Shown here: one piece after another, positions 20,946 through 30,895 of the stretch
Position numbering within the stretch: the stretch's first letter is position 1
Layout of the letters: every line of letters begins with the position of its first letter
NCBI RefSeq assembly: GCF_914767665.1
Contig: NC_059502.1
Location: forward strand, 48,714,031 to 48,778,030
Direction of reading: 5' to 3'
Source of the DNA: Harmonia axyridis
Taxonomy: Eukaryota > Arthropoda > Insecta > Coleoptera > Coccinellidae
Length of the DNA stretch: 64,000 nt
Program-made: the position numbers and the translations under genes
Notes under the pieces: model-generated
Told to the model about the DNA's origin: nothing
Seen by the model: only the letters and a program-made list of their open reading frames with translations
The model's database searches: none

Positions 20946-21341
20946 CATTCAATTTTATCCTTTAATTGAATATTTTATTTGTTATTTGTTTATTGTTTGG
21001 TTCATATATTTATGAATAGATTAAAGAAGAATAAAGCTCAGGTTTTGAAAACTCTGCAGTTTCATTACAAAATTAAAATAAAATGCGGTTTTGATCGAAT
21101 GCTTGAATAAAATAATGAAAAATTTAAAAAATGTATTATGCAACAACTGACAGCATAAAGTTCTTGAAGCATCCAATAGAGGTTGCTGATAGTTTTTTAA
21201 ACCCTTCTACAAATAAATTCCTAACAAAAACTGAAACATTTTCTGCCGATTATCCTGCGACGTTTTTCTCCACTTCCCCCCTTTAAGGGGCGCCAAAATA
21301 TTTTCGGCACGCGGGCGTTGATGGCCCTTGCGGGGGCCCTG

Positions 21342-21647
21342 TACTCAGCAATACAGAAAAAATATAACATTCTCAATTTGACTAAACGTAGAAATATAAA
21401 TGATATCTTATTTGCCTTCAAACTAATAGATCCAACAGAACTCTTATCGTTGCTCAATTTTTATGTCTGTAGTCGTACAACAAGAAGTCCTGAGTTGTTC
21501 AACATAAGTTTCAGAAGAACAAACATTGGCATGAACTCACCTCTAGTCAGATGTCACAGGACCTGTAATTATTATGCTCCATCCTTGAACCTCTATGTTA
21601 CCTCCTTGAAAATATTTAAAACTAAACTACGATATTTGATTGTGTAG
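21342..21647 (+). pseudogene. LINE ORF2, C-terminal part after the hAT
   Basis: Starting with the second TACTCAGC the frame continues YSAIQKKYNILNL, RRNINDILFAFKL and RCHRTCNYYAPS to a stop at 21645-21647. This is the usual end of Jockey/CR1-like ORF2. The first residues match the broken end before the hAT. Confidence 0.85.
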
Positions 21648-21696
21648 AATCGGTTGACTATCTTTTTTGCTTAGTCTTAGTAATATTATACCTATA

Positions 21697-23439
21697 CAGG
21701 GTCTTTCACGAGGAACCTCACCCATATTTATACGGGAAACTACTGAACGTATTTTCATGAAATTCAACACTTATAAGTATTTCACGATGCTGATGAAATC
21801 TAAAATATTTTCAAGGCATGAGCACCTCCGGTTTTTCCGGAAATGACGTCAACTTCCGTTTTTCAAATTAGAACACCATTTTTTTATTGCAGAAATAGAT
21901 TCCTTAGAAAATTTCAAGTTATTTTGATGTAACATTTTTCAGTTTTGGTTGGAAAATTCTCTCTGAGCGGGAAAATTCGAAAAAAAAATCGAAAATAGAG
22001 CTCCGCTGAAACAAGAATAACTTCGAGGTTTTTGGATGGAAAATTTTCATTTTTGGGATTTTTCAAGATGTAAGATTGATGTATCCACTTTAAAAATCGA
22101 AATCGCGATTCATGATACAGGGGGTGAAAAAATCGCTTTCAAAGTAAGGGATGACAGAATCGTGAAAAATCAATTTTTTCAAATTAGAACCCCATTTTTT
22201 TATGGCAGATATTGAATCTACGTTAAAAAATAATGTGAGTGTATGCATCACACACTTGCCCTAAAGTGGATATTTTCTGAGTTATTCACAAAAAACTGTT
22301 TTTCGTCTTGAATTTTCAGCTATTTCTTTTCCCTTCACGCCAAAAAGATGAAATTTTCAGGAACTGTTACTTAAACCATGTTTTAGATTTTACTACCCTA
22401 ATATGCAAAAGAAAAAAGTTACAGGTTGTTCCTAAATAGATGGCGAATTTTGATTCGAATTTGTATCGGAAACCTCTTTATTTCAACTAATTGGCCATCG
22501 ATTTTCTCTCCAGTGATAAATAAATAATTCCTTATGAACCATATGCAAAAACTTACCATGTTTTACATTCTTTTTTTTTTTTAATGATAGATATCATTAA
22601 TTACATCTGCCAAATTCCTCTTTATTCAGTAGCATTTTGTGTTTACTATTAATTTGGTGATAATTCGTATTAAGTTATAAAATCGATCACTATGCTTAAT
22701 TTTAATACTAATAGTAACTTGAAGTCGGTTTCAAGAAGGGGTGAAAAATCTACAGCATGGTTCAAATAACAGTTCCTGAAAATTTCATCTTTTTGGCGTG
22801 AAGGGAAAAGAAATAGCTGAAAATTCAAGACGAAAAACAGTTTTTCGTGAATAACTCAGAAAATATCCATTTTAGGGCAAAGGTGTGATACATACACTCA
22901 CAATATTTTTTAACGTAGATTCAATATCTGTCATAAAAAAATGGGGTTCTAATTTCAAAAAATTGATTTTTCACGATTTTGTCATCCCTAACTTTGAAGG
23001 CGATTTTTTCACCCCCTGTATCATGAATCGCGATTTCGATTTTTAAAGTGGATACATCAATCTTACATCTTGAAAAATCCCAAAAATGAAAATTTTCCAT
23101 CCAAAAACCTCGAAGTTATTCTTGTTTCAGCGGAGCTGTATTTTCGATTTTTTTTTCGAATTTTCCCGCTCAGAGGAAATTTTCCAACCAAAACTGAAAA
23201 ATGTTACATCAAAATAACTTGAAATTTTCTAAGGAATCTATTTCTGCAATAAAAAAATGGTGTTCTAATTTGAAAAACGGAAGTTGACGTCATTTCCGGA
23301 AAAACCGGAGGTGCTCATGCCTTGAAAATATTTTAGATTTCATCAGCATCGTGAAATACTCATAAGTGTTGAATTTCATGAAAATACGTTCAGTAGTTTC
23401 CCGTATAAATATGGGTGAGGTTCCTCGTGAAAGACCCTG
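21697..23439. mobile_element. Foldback element with 684-bp inverted arms
   Basis: Arms 21697-22380 and 22756-23439 are near-identical reverse complements around a 375-bp AT-rich spacer with no ORF. The ends are CAGGGTCTTTCACGAGG, flanked by TA on each side. The element splits the 3' UTR of the LINE, which resumes at 23442. The terminus and TA target suggest mobilisation by a mariner-superfamily transposase (inference). Confidence 0.93.
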
Positions 23440-23441
23440 TA

Positions 23442-23588
23442 TATGTGTCTTATGAATATTCTGTAATAGCTGTTGACTAAATATATGTTTTTTTATTTTG
23501 TGAATACTGTTTTGGACTTGTTCTGTTTGTATCCTGTATTTCTGAAATAAAGAAGTTCCATTCAATAGTACTTATTATAAAAAAAAAA
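23442..23588 (+). terminator. LINE 3' UTR end with poly(A) signal and A10 tail
   Basis: AATAAA at 23546-23551 and ten A residues at 23579-23588 end the plus-strand LINE. Confidence 0.7.
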
Positions 23589-23601
23589 CTTGAAGCTCAT
23601 A

Positions 23602-23645
23602 ACGGTGACCCCCCGTTCAAAATTTAAGGCTAGGACCGCCCTTGA
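23602..23645 (-). mobile_element. hAT-like terminal fragment
   Basis: In reverse complement CAAGGGCGGTCCTAGCC, then AACGGGGGGTCACC. This resembles hAT ends of the CAGGGGCGG type. No partner end was found. Confidence 0.35.
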
Positions 23646-24576
23646 TTATAAGCCTTATTATATAGAAGTTCATAGGGTGTTTTTCCTTTAATTGGACTTG
23701 CACCAGTTATATTGATCAGAAAAACATCTGTGATAGCTGATTCCGCCCAGAAAGTCTTTGGTAAGTTATTATCTGCAAGCATTGCTCTGACTGCCTCAAT
23801 AATTGTAGGGAACTATCTTTCAGCTCTTCCATTTTGCTGCGGGGTGTAACTTACTGTGTACTCATGCTCAATTTCCTTTTTTTTCAATAAGGTACTCATA
23901 TCTCGATTAGTGATTTCTGTACCATTATCACTTCTTATAATTTTGACTGAGTTACCTGTCTGGTTTTTTAAAAATATCAGAAATTCTTTCAACATTTCAT
24001 ATACTTAGGTCAGATTTATTGTTCAGAAAATAATGAAACCTGTAATTACTAAAATTATCTCTTAATAATAAAATATACCTAGCATTAGTTGTTCCATGAT
24101 GGTTACTCCATGGGACCACATAGATCTACGTGTATTAAAATTACCTAAATTTTTTGACCTACCCTCATTCGCTTCAAATGGTTCTCTACAGTGTTTACCT
24201 TGAATGCAATGACTACAAAATTGATCAGTATTCTTGACCGTATAATTTTGATTTTGTAAAGTATTTCTAACATATTTAAAGTTTTGATGAGCTAAAGCTC
24301 TGTGCCACCACATAAAATCTTTCTTTTGATTTACAAAAAAACATTGATCAATTTCCAAGTTTTTATACTGCCCTGTGTGCTCACAACAATTGCAAGTTTG
24401 GTATATATAAAACATCATAAAGAGTCACATTATGAAAGTATTCACTTTTATAAGCTAGTATACAAATGTTACCAATTCCTTCAGCTTTAAGATTTGTGCC
24501 ATCACCAGTTTTTAGCAATTTTTCTTCTTCCAGTTTCACGAAATTGCAGAAGAGCTTCCTTTGTTTGCACATATGT
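23646..24576 (-). pseudogene. Copia (Ty1-type) retrotransposon fragment: protease end, GAG-pre-integrase, integrase
   Basis: Minus-strand frames in order: GDGTNLKAEGIGNI at about 24510 (after the aspartic protease). Next WHRALAHQNFKYVRN and CSHCIQGKHCREPF at about 24320-24180 (the zinc-binding GAG-pre-integrase). Then IRSDNGTEITNRD and YTPQQNGRAER at about 23935-23815 (integrase catalytic region), with KTPYELLYNKAY near 23660. The integrase Asp in SDNG is kept. Frameshifts split the frames, and RT/RNase H and LTRs are absent. A minus-strand LINE abuts at 24577. Confidence 0.88.
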
Positions 24577-25582
24577 TAATAATAGTTTATTGTGACATAA
24601 ACATGAATCGCAGAGGCTGAAGCCTGTACGCGATATACAATTAACATATAAACAATATTATAGTAGCAACATTTGAAATAAAATCTTATTCTGAATAAAA
24701 AACTGAATAAACAATGAAATAAATCGAATCATGTCAAAAATGAGGATAACTTGAAGTGTCGAGAACTCAGTGGTGACTCTGTAGTGTTGTAACAAATCAC
24801 CTTGGTGACATGCAGTTGAGGATTACCGGTGCATCATCTAGAGGCCGATCTGAGGTAGGCAGAAATTCTTGGATATGAGGTTTCATCCATTGATTATGGA
24901 TTGGAAATATTTTCTTCCTTTTTCGAAAATCCATTTCCTTATCATACTTTGTTGTTTCTTTTCATGTCTTATGCCTTTCAGGTTCTTCGGGATCATGCTA
25001 TAAATGCGTGGAGCTAGGTATGTGAAGCATCTTTGTCCAATTCGCTTTTCTGCTCTAGGAATCACGTGGATTATCTAACTTCTTGTTTCATAACTGCATT
25101 CGGTTTGTCTTAATGTGAATTGTATTCTTCTAGAACAGATGGCCGTTAATATCTGGGATACAAATAACTGTTGAGAATTCATTGCCCGCGATAAGAAGTA
25201 TAATTCGTCTGAAGGAAACAAATGGGGCTTACCGTAGATCACACGGAGCAGCCATTTCTGGACCACTTCTACTCTTTTTATGTGACTTTCGTATGCTTCA
25301 CCCCAGGCAATAATTCCATACTTTATCAGCGATTGGCATAGAGCATTATATATCTGCATTAACGTTTCTAATTCCAAATCATTTTTAAGGTATCTAAACT
25401 TCGATAGAAGGCATCTAAGTTTTCTCACCAAATTGTCTATATGTATGTTCCATTTTAGATGTCTATCGATTGTAATGCCGAGATACTGGAGTTAGTTTCG
25501 GGTATAACTGTGCAGTCGTTGACTTTCAGAGGACCCAAGTTCGGAAGACCTGACCTTTTTCAGTCTTGGATTTCAATTCTTG

Positions 25583-25897
25583 TCAAGAATTTCCCTCGTA
25601 AAATATGGCAGTGTCATCCGCAAAACTGATGACCTCACCTTTCTTCTCCATTTGTAATAAACCATTCATATAAACTAAGAACAAGATTGGTTCCATCACT
25701 GTTCCCTCGGGTACTCCAAATTCGATGTTCCTCATTTTACTAGATAAATCATTTATTTTTACGAATTGGACCCTATCAGTTAAAAAGCTTTTCAATAATT
25801 CATATGATTTACCCCGGAAGCCGTTTCGGTAGAGTTCATCTAAAATTTTTTTGTGTGAAACCGTGTCGAAGGCCTTTTTAAGGCTACAATGACACAC
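25583..25897 (-). pseudogene. LINE reverse transcriptase palm
   Basis: The 104-codon frame holds the three palm motifs: LKKAFDTVSHKK, FGVPEGTVMEP and ISFADDTAIFY. Motif A lacks the usual preceding FLD; a frame break falls there. Confidence 0.85.
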
Positions 25898-26066
25898 AGA
25901 CCAGTTTTTCTACTATATTACCAACTGTATACCCTTGCTATCATTCTCCTAATAGCATCTTCAGTCGATTTACCTCCTCTGAAACCGTACTGGTGTTCAG
26001 ATATAATTTTATTTTTTTCTAGGAACTTGACAATTCTGATCTTCAATAATTTCTCTAAAATTTTGG

Positions 26067-26882
26067 CTACATTCGATATAAGACATTACAAAAAATTTCA
26101 ACCTCTTTCTTCTCTAAAGTATAAGGTATATTATCTGCTAGCTTTTTACCTACTTCGTTGTAATAGCTTCCGAATTCCTCTACAATTTGTTCCGTGTTTG
26201 TTACTTCCTGTCCTTGATTATTAACGATAGATTTCATTTCTGTTTCAGGTTTGGATCTACCGCAGAGGTTTTCCACGTAAGACCAAAGTGATTTTGTTGC
26301 TGAAGTGTATTTCGTGACAAAGGTGTTCATGTAATCTCTTTCAGCATTCCTGATCAACTTGTATGAAATATTTCTGTATCTTGTATATTGTTGTTTTATC
26401 TCAATATTGAACTGATATTTCATCATTTCCTTGTATAAATAGTTTTTCCTGTTTATGGCTTTGAGTAATCCCATAGTGATCCAGTCGCTTCTCCCAGATT
26501 TCCTATGGCTCAACTTAATTTTTGTTTTATGTTTCTGTGTGTAATGCTTCAATAAGTCAATAAACAATTGTGCGAATGAGTCCACATCTTCATTTTTCAT
26601 CAATTCGTGCCAATCAATTTCCTTTAAATCATTTTTTAATTGCTGATAATAAATATAAGTTTTGTATTTAATAACTTTTTCGGGAGGTTTTTCTTTCAGG
26701 TTGAGGCATAAACTAACTATATAATGATCAGTGATGTCCGTACGAATAATAAACGATCTCTTCTGATTTACAACAGATTGGCGACATCCTAATAGAAATA
26801 TATGGTCAAGGCAACTACCACTAGAAGACCTAGTTACATCATTTATATTGGATTTATATCCAAAAAAACTAAAGACATTCAT
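26067..26882 (-). pseudogene. LINE ORF2 endonuclease end and linker
   Basis: A 271-codon frame starting inside the endonuclease. SSGSCLDHIFL and RTDITDHYIVSL contain the Asp-His of the active site. About 200 residues of Lys-rich linker follow (KTKIKLSHRKSGRSDWIT, KSLWSYVENLCG). The frame is lost just before the RT. Confidence 0.8.
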
Positions 26883-27190
26883 GTATTCATCAACTATATT
26901 TCATTATTCTTTGAAAGATCAATGTTAATATCTTCTACAATTAAATGATAATCCCACGTACTATTATTACTTGTTATTGTTCCAATGTATTCAGCTAAGT
27001 CTCTATTGAACTTTTTTGGACATGGGATATCACAACCCCATAATTTTTGTTGAAAGTTCTATAATTGTACATGTATGTGTATCCTTCGATTTTATAAAGA
27101 TCCACGTTATCTATCATAAACGTTTTCGTTGAAGCAATCAAATGAAAATCATCTGTATATATAATTTATGGTATCCATTTGTTGCATTCT

Positions 27191-27788
27191 TCCCGGGACA
27201 CCCTGTATAATCGAATATTTCATGTTTGGAATCGCAAAATGTTCGAAAATATCTTACTTCAAGAGATCAAAATAACTTCATTGAAATATGAAAATAATGT
27301 TCATAAAAAAACTGAAAAGGTATATTGATCAAACTCTAATAAGACTTTCCTCAATCATGCAAATATTGAAATTCTTATTGATATTTTTCGATTTGAAACA
27401 TCTCGCTCGTGTTGAAAAAAAGAGAATGGTATTTTCTCTATTACCTTTAAGATTTGTAATGAAATATAAAATTCCAAAATCATGATAATAATGATTTAAA
27501 ATTTAATTTCATATTCTCCTTTTTCTTAACAAATGAATTGATTTTTTATCGAATTAAACAAATATAAATATAATACGTATTTATCTATTTATTTATTTAT
27601 ATGTTTCAAGGTAAATAATAAAACTAATCTGGTCTATAAAACTGTGCATTAAATTCACACAGAAGTGCCAGCGTCAGATGTTTGTTACTGTTGTGAATTC
27701 AATACAGTACCTAACATTGATCGTTTTACATCATCTGGGTACCAAAACCAAAGCGTCGGCGTACATTCGTGTTATGACAAAAATTCGG
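27191..27788. other. Spacer with a CACCCTGTATA transposon end
   Basis: GGACACCCTGTA at 27197-27208 is a TA-flanked family terminus. The rest is AT-rich with no coding signal. Confidence 0.5.
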
Positions 27789-27936
27789 AAGTGCTTAGTG
27801 CTTAGTAATCCGCCAAAGTGCTCGCGAGCACTGCAGTGCTCGGGAGCACTTTTGGGATTATTAAGCACTAAGCACTACTTTTAAAAAGTGCTCGGGAGCA
27901 CAAAAAGCCTACAAGTGCTTTCGGAAGCACTAAGCA
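27789..27936. repeat. Cluster of GTGCTC/GAGCAC palindromes
   Basis: A near-perfect palindrome with no spacer, centred at 27833/27834 (CTGCAG), spans 27789-27880. It contains smaller palindromes AGTGCTCGCGAGCACT and AGTGCTCGGGAGCACT. Two further copies follow at about 27886-27902 and 27913-27936. It lies about 340 bp upstream of the signal-peptide exon. Confidence 0.85.
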
Positions 27937-27999
27937 CAATGCTTTGGCACAGCTTTGATATAAATACCATATTCCACATAGAACCAACTCCTACCCTAC

Positions 28000-28272
28000 C
28001 TCAACATGTTGCAACAGACAGAAAGAAGCTCCTCAAAATTGTGTCACATCTTTTTGGCGGCGTGATAACATCGCCTCCATTCTTGAGGTTTCGAGCTGGC
28101 GTGTCTGGCCTAGATTTCGTGCGACTGTCTTCATTTCTTCGTTCTCGAGCACCGAAACCGTACACCTGAACCGTGGGGTCCGACAGTTCCAGAGTACCAT
28201 CGGTGAAGTGTGAACTGTGTGAGCTCCTGCAGAACGCCACTAACTGTTTCCCGAATACAACGGCCATCCGCG
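28000..28272 (+). promoter_or_regulatory. GC-richer 5' UTR and probable promoter of the sushi gene
   Basis: The base composition rises well above the neighbourhood and CpG is frequent here, right up to the ATG at 28273. The many stops in all frames fit a UTR. No TATA box is evident; the exact start site is not visible. Confidence 0.4.
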
Positions 28273-28369
28273 ATGTCAGGGTGTCGTAAGTGCGGGCTTT
28301 TTAGACTGACCGAATTGTGCTCGTTCATATTATTTAACGCGGCTTTTGGACTAATATTCAACGATTTGG
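28273..28369 (+). CDS. Sushi-domain gene, exon 1 (signal peptide)
   Basis: The ATG opens MSGCRKCGLFRLTELCSFIL, followed by FNAAFGLIFNDL: a basic start and then a hydrophobic stretch suited to a signal peptide. The exon ends at a GTAAGT donor (28370) in phase 1. Joined to the next exon it reads DL-VFASECRFPG in frame. The 13 kb intron between them is filled with transposons. The start is the first ATG in a GC-rich leader. Confidence 0.65.
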
Positions 28370-29510
28370 GTAAGTTTCGCTATTCGGGAAAATCTTGTAG
28401 CTGGAGAATGCGTAACGGTACAGCGCATATGACTGAAGTATTATTTATTTTGTATCTATAAATTCCAAACATATTTGATTGATTCCGTTATTTCATTTGA
28501 AATTTAACACAAATGCGTGTCTCCAGTCACCATTATTCAAGATGTTTGAAATAAATAGGTATTCATTTTTTTTACTCTCTCAGAATTGTATAAAAACGGA
28601 GCGGAATTTATATTTTTATATAGGCACTGGAAATACTGTACTCATCTCAATTTTAAAGATTTTCATGCTTTTCTTCAAAAGTGAATAACTACATTATTTG
28701 AGTAGTCAAATCAAATTGAAATAGTTTTCAAGATTGAAAACAGTGATTGCCCACAAATTTTGGTTTTCTTTTAAAAAGCACTACCTTTACCTACACTCAT
28801 TCAGAGCTTTTCTCGGAATACAACTCAATTCTAACCGAGAATTAAACAGCGAATCATATAGATTTTTTCAGCTGAAGAATATGAGCTATGTATTTAAAAG
28901 GCTGAATGGAATGAATGAATTTACAAGGTTGTCAACCAAACATTTCTTATTAACTTTTAGGTAATGAATATCACCAATCATTATTTATGCAAGGAAAATT
29001 TTGATACAATGTGTAGATAAGTACATCTACATCTCTCAGTAGCGGATACCGACTCTCCTAAAACTTATACGATAACAGGGTGATCGACTTCAAAAACATT
29101 GAGGATTATAAAAAATGTGCTTGAAACGTGAAATATTTTTCCTCAAAGACTGTTCAGGGTCATTAAAAATGATGTTTCTTTTAATATTTAAATCACTTTT
29201 CGCAGGTAAAGAAAATTTGAAATTGAAATCAAATATTAATTTCAAAATGTTATCATAGGGATATTCAGTACTAGTAAAAGCGTTAAAAAATATTTCACAG
29301 GTCACTACAATGTTATTATCATTTTAATCTTATATCCTATATGAGTAATACCCTATAGAAATATTTTAATTGTCAAAATGTTAAATTGAGCTACTCAAAG
29401 TTGAATCATTCTTATTAATCTATTATAGTCATAATAGGAAAATATAAATAATCACTCTATATTTATACCGAAATTTATACCTAGTAATAGGTATGAGAGC
29501 AAATGTGAAG
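28370..29510 (+). other. Sushi-gene intron 1, first part
   Basis: AT-rich intronic sequence with no assignable coding or repeat content. Confidence 0.5.
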
Positions 29511-30130
29511 GCATGAGCTTTGAGCGCTCGTTCATTCATGCGCCAATTGTGCCCTTGAAACCCTCAGAACTGTTTATAGGTAAATATGAGATGATATTAA
29601 TAAATAACATCTCACGCTTTCTTAATTTTTTTGCCTATATTTTGGTTGAATTTTATTATAATTCAGCTGACGAGATCAACATGAAATATCGCATCTACTT
29701 TAAAATTGCTGTTATAGATCTAAACCTACAACTAGCTCGGATTTGTTGCTACGGAAACATTAGGTTTCTTTTCAATATTCTGCTAGAATTTTCTAAGGTT
29801 CTGATGACCATAAGATGATATTTTTTTGTTGCTACTGCTAGTGCTACTGAAACGTCAGGTTTCTTTTCAATATTCTGCTGGAATTTTCTGAGGTTATGAT
29901 GACCATCTGAAGATTTTTTTTGTCGATATTTTGCTTGAATTTTTTATAGTTCAACTGACGATATCGACATGAAATTTTGCATCGACCATGAAATTGCTGT
30001 TATAGATCTAAACCTACTACTAGGTCGGATTTGTTGCTACTGAAACGTTAGATTTCTTTTCGAATATTCTGCTGGAATTTTTTATGGTTCTGATAGGATA
30101 TGTTTGCACGAATCTACATAGATATTGTTA
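29511..30130. repeat. Diverged tandem copies of a dispersed intronic repeat
   Basis: The blocks TTATAGATCTAAACCTAC, TCGGATTTGTTGCTAC and TTTCTTTTCAATATTCTGCT recur about 285 bp apart. The repeat includes the module ATTTTCT-(T/A)-GGTTCTGATGA plus ATCGACATGAAATTTTGCA seen elsewhere in the window. Confidence 0.65.
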
Positions 30131-30319
30131 TTCTATAGGAACACGCAAAATCTCGATCCTTCTATTTCACTGAAATATTGAGTTTATTCTTACGGTTCTG
30201 ATAATGTGATCAGCTTGAAATTTTTCTCGAAACTTGATTTTCACTTGATTCAATTTGATCGAAAACAAATGAGTTTTATTAGTGATACCTATGGTGTGTT
30301 TCATAATAGTATATTCTAA

Positions 30320-30895
30320 AACAAGTTGCAGAATGGGCTCCTATTCCAACACGAATGCGAAATTCAAAAACGAGCGACGAAGGAGCGAGTTTTGGAACGC
30401 ATGAGTGTTGGAATTGCCTTCTGCAACGAGTATTAGACGATATTTTCTCTATTTCAGACAAGTTTTGCCAAAAATTGTCGAAATTCAATGAAAAATTCAG
30501 ATTATATATCCTAGTGACTTTTGTATTGTATCTTGGCAGTTGGTGTGACTGTTACGAAAATTGACAGATTACGGAATTTAAATATGAATCGTATGTTTCG
30601 AATTAGGACATAATTTACAATTACCCATTAAATTCGTGAATTATGTCTGACGAAATCGATTAAACACTACCAGAATTAAGAGAATTTGCGAATAATGTAG
30701 CAAATCATTTCACTATATCCCCAAATTATATTATATTGACAATTATTGACGTTTGTTGAAATTTGATAGGATTGGAAGTCAGCATAGACAACCACAAAAC
30801 GAAAAATATATCTGAAAACGATGCTGTAATGAGTTCATTACAGCACTGTTTTTAGAACTGTAATGAACTCATTACGATACTGAAATAGAGAAAAA
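30320..30895 (+). repeat. About 570-bp interspersed element, plus copy
   Basis: It starts near GCAGAATGGGCTCCTATTCC and ends with a hairpin made of two ATGAGTTCATTAC/GTAATGAACTCAT units. A reverse-complement copy lies at 45125-45610. No coding capacity. Confidence 0.8.

Larger units (their letters stand above)
19361..21341 (+). mobile_element. hAT transposon (Tip100-like), internally decayed, complete ends
   Basis: The element begins CAGGGCCCCCGCAA and ends with its exact reverse complement, a 14-bp terminal inverted repeat. It is flanked by perfect TACTCAGC duplications, the 8-bp length expected of hAT. Its ends carry GC-rich subterminal blocks with GGGGCGCCAAAAT on both sides. Coding capacity is reduced to a C-terminal transposase scrap (about 20830-20945) and an uncertain ORF at 20519-20863. 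At 1981 bp it is likely a non-autonomous internal-deletion derivative. Confidence 0.93.
13076..23588 (+). mobile_element. Jockey/CR1-like LINE carrying four nested insertions
   Basis: One plus-strand LINE can be followed through ORF1 (PHD finger, coiled coil, C-terminal domain) and ORF2 (endonuclease, RT, C-terminus). It ends in a 3' UTR with AATAAA and an A10 tail. It is interrupted at about 13.86-15.91, 17.245-17.871, 19.361-21.341 and 21.697-23.439 kb. The two best-defined joins are exact (TACTCAGC around the hAT, TA around the foldback). The sequence left after removing the inserts is about 4 kb, a normal length for this group. The 5' end is not sharply defined. Confidence 0.85.
24577..27190 (-). 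mobile_element. Jockey/CR1-like LINE, 5'-truncated, minus strand
   Basis: The minus strand reads the end of an endonuclease (VEDINIDLS near 26920, SSGSCLDHIFL and ITDHY near 26800). A linker and RT follow: KSTEDAI near 25950, LKKAFDTVSHKKIL (motif A), GVPEGTVMEPILF (motif B, Glu for Gln) and SFADDTAIFY (motif C, intact DD). The thumb and C-terminus run to about 24880. The 3' end carries AATAAAC near 24590. It shows at least four frame breaks, so it is dead, but less decayed than the 13-23 kb LINE. Confidence 0.85.

Noticed and set aside
27789..27936. CRISPR-like repeat array
   Set aside because: The units are palindromes of varying spacing in an evidently eukaryotic genome, with no uniform spacers.
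28001..28361. Minus-strand ORFs in the GC-richer leader
   Set aside because: Long chance frames are expected in GC-richer DNA, and the plus strand has a supported signal exon with an in-phase downstream exon.
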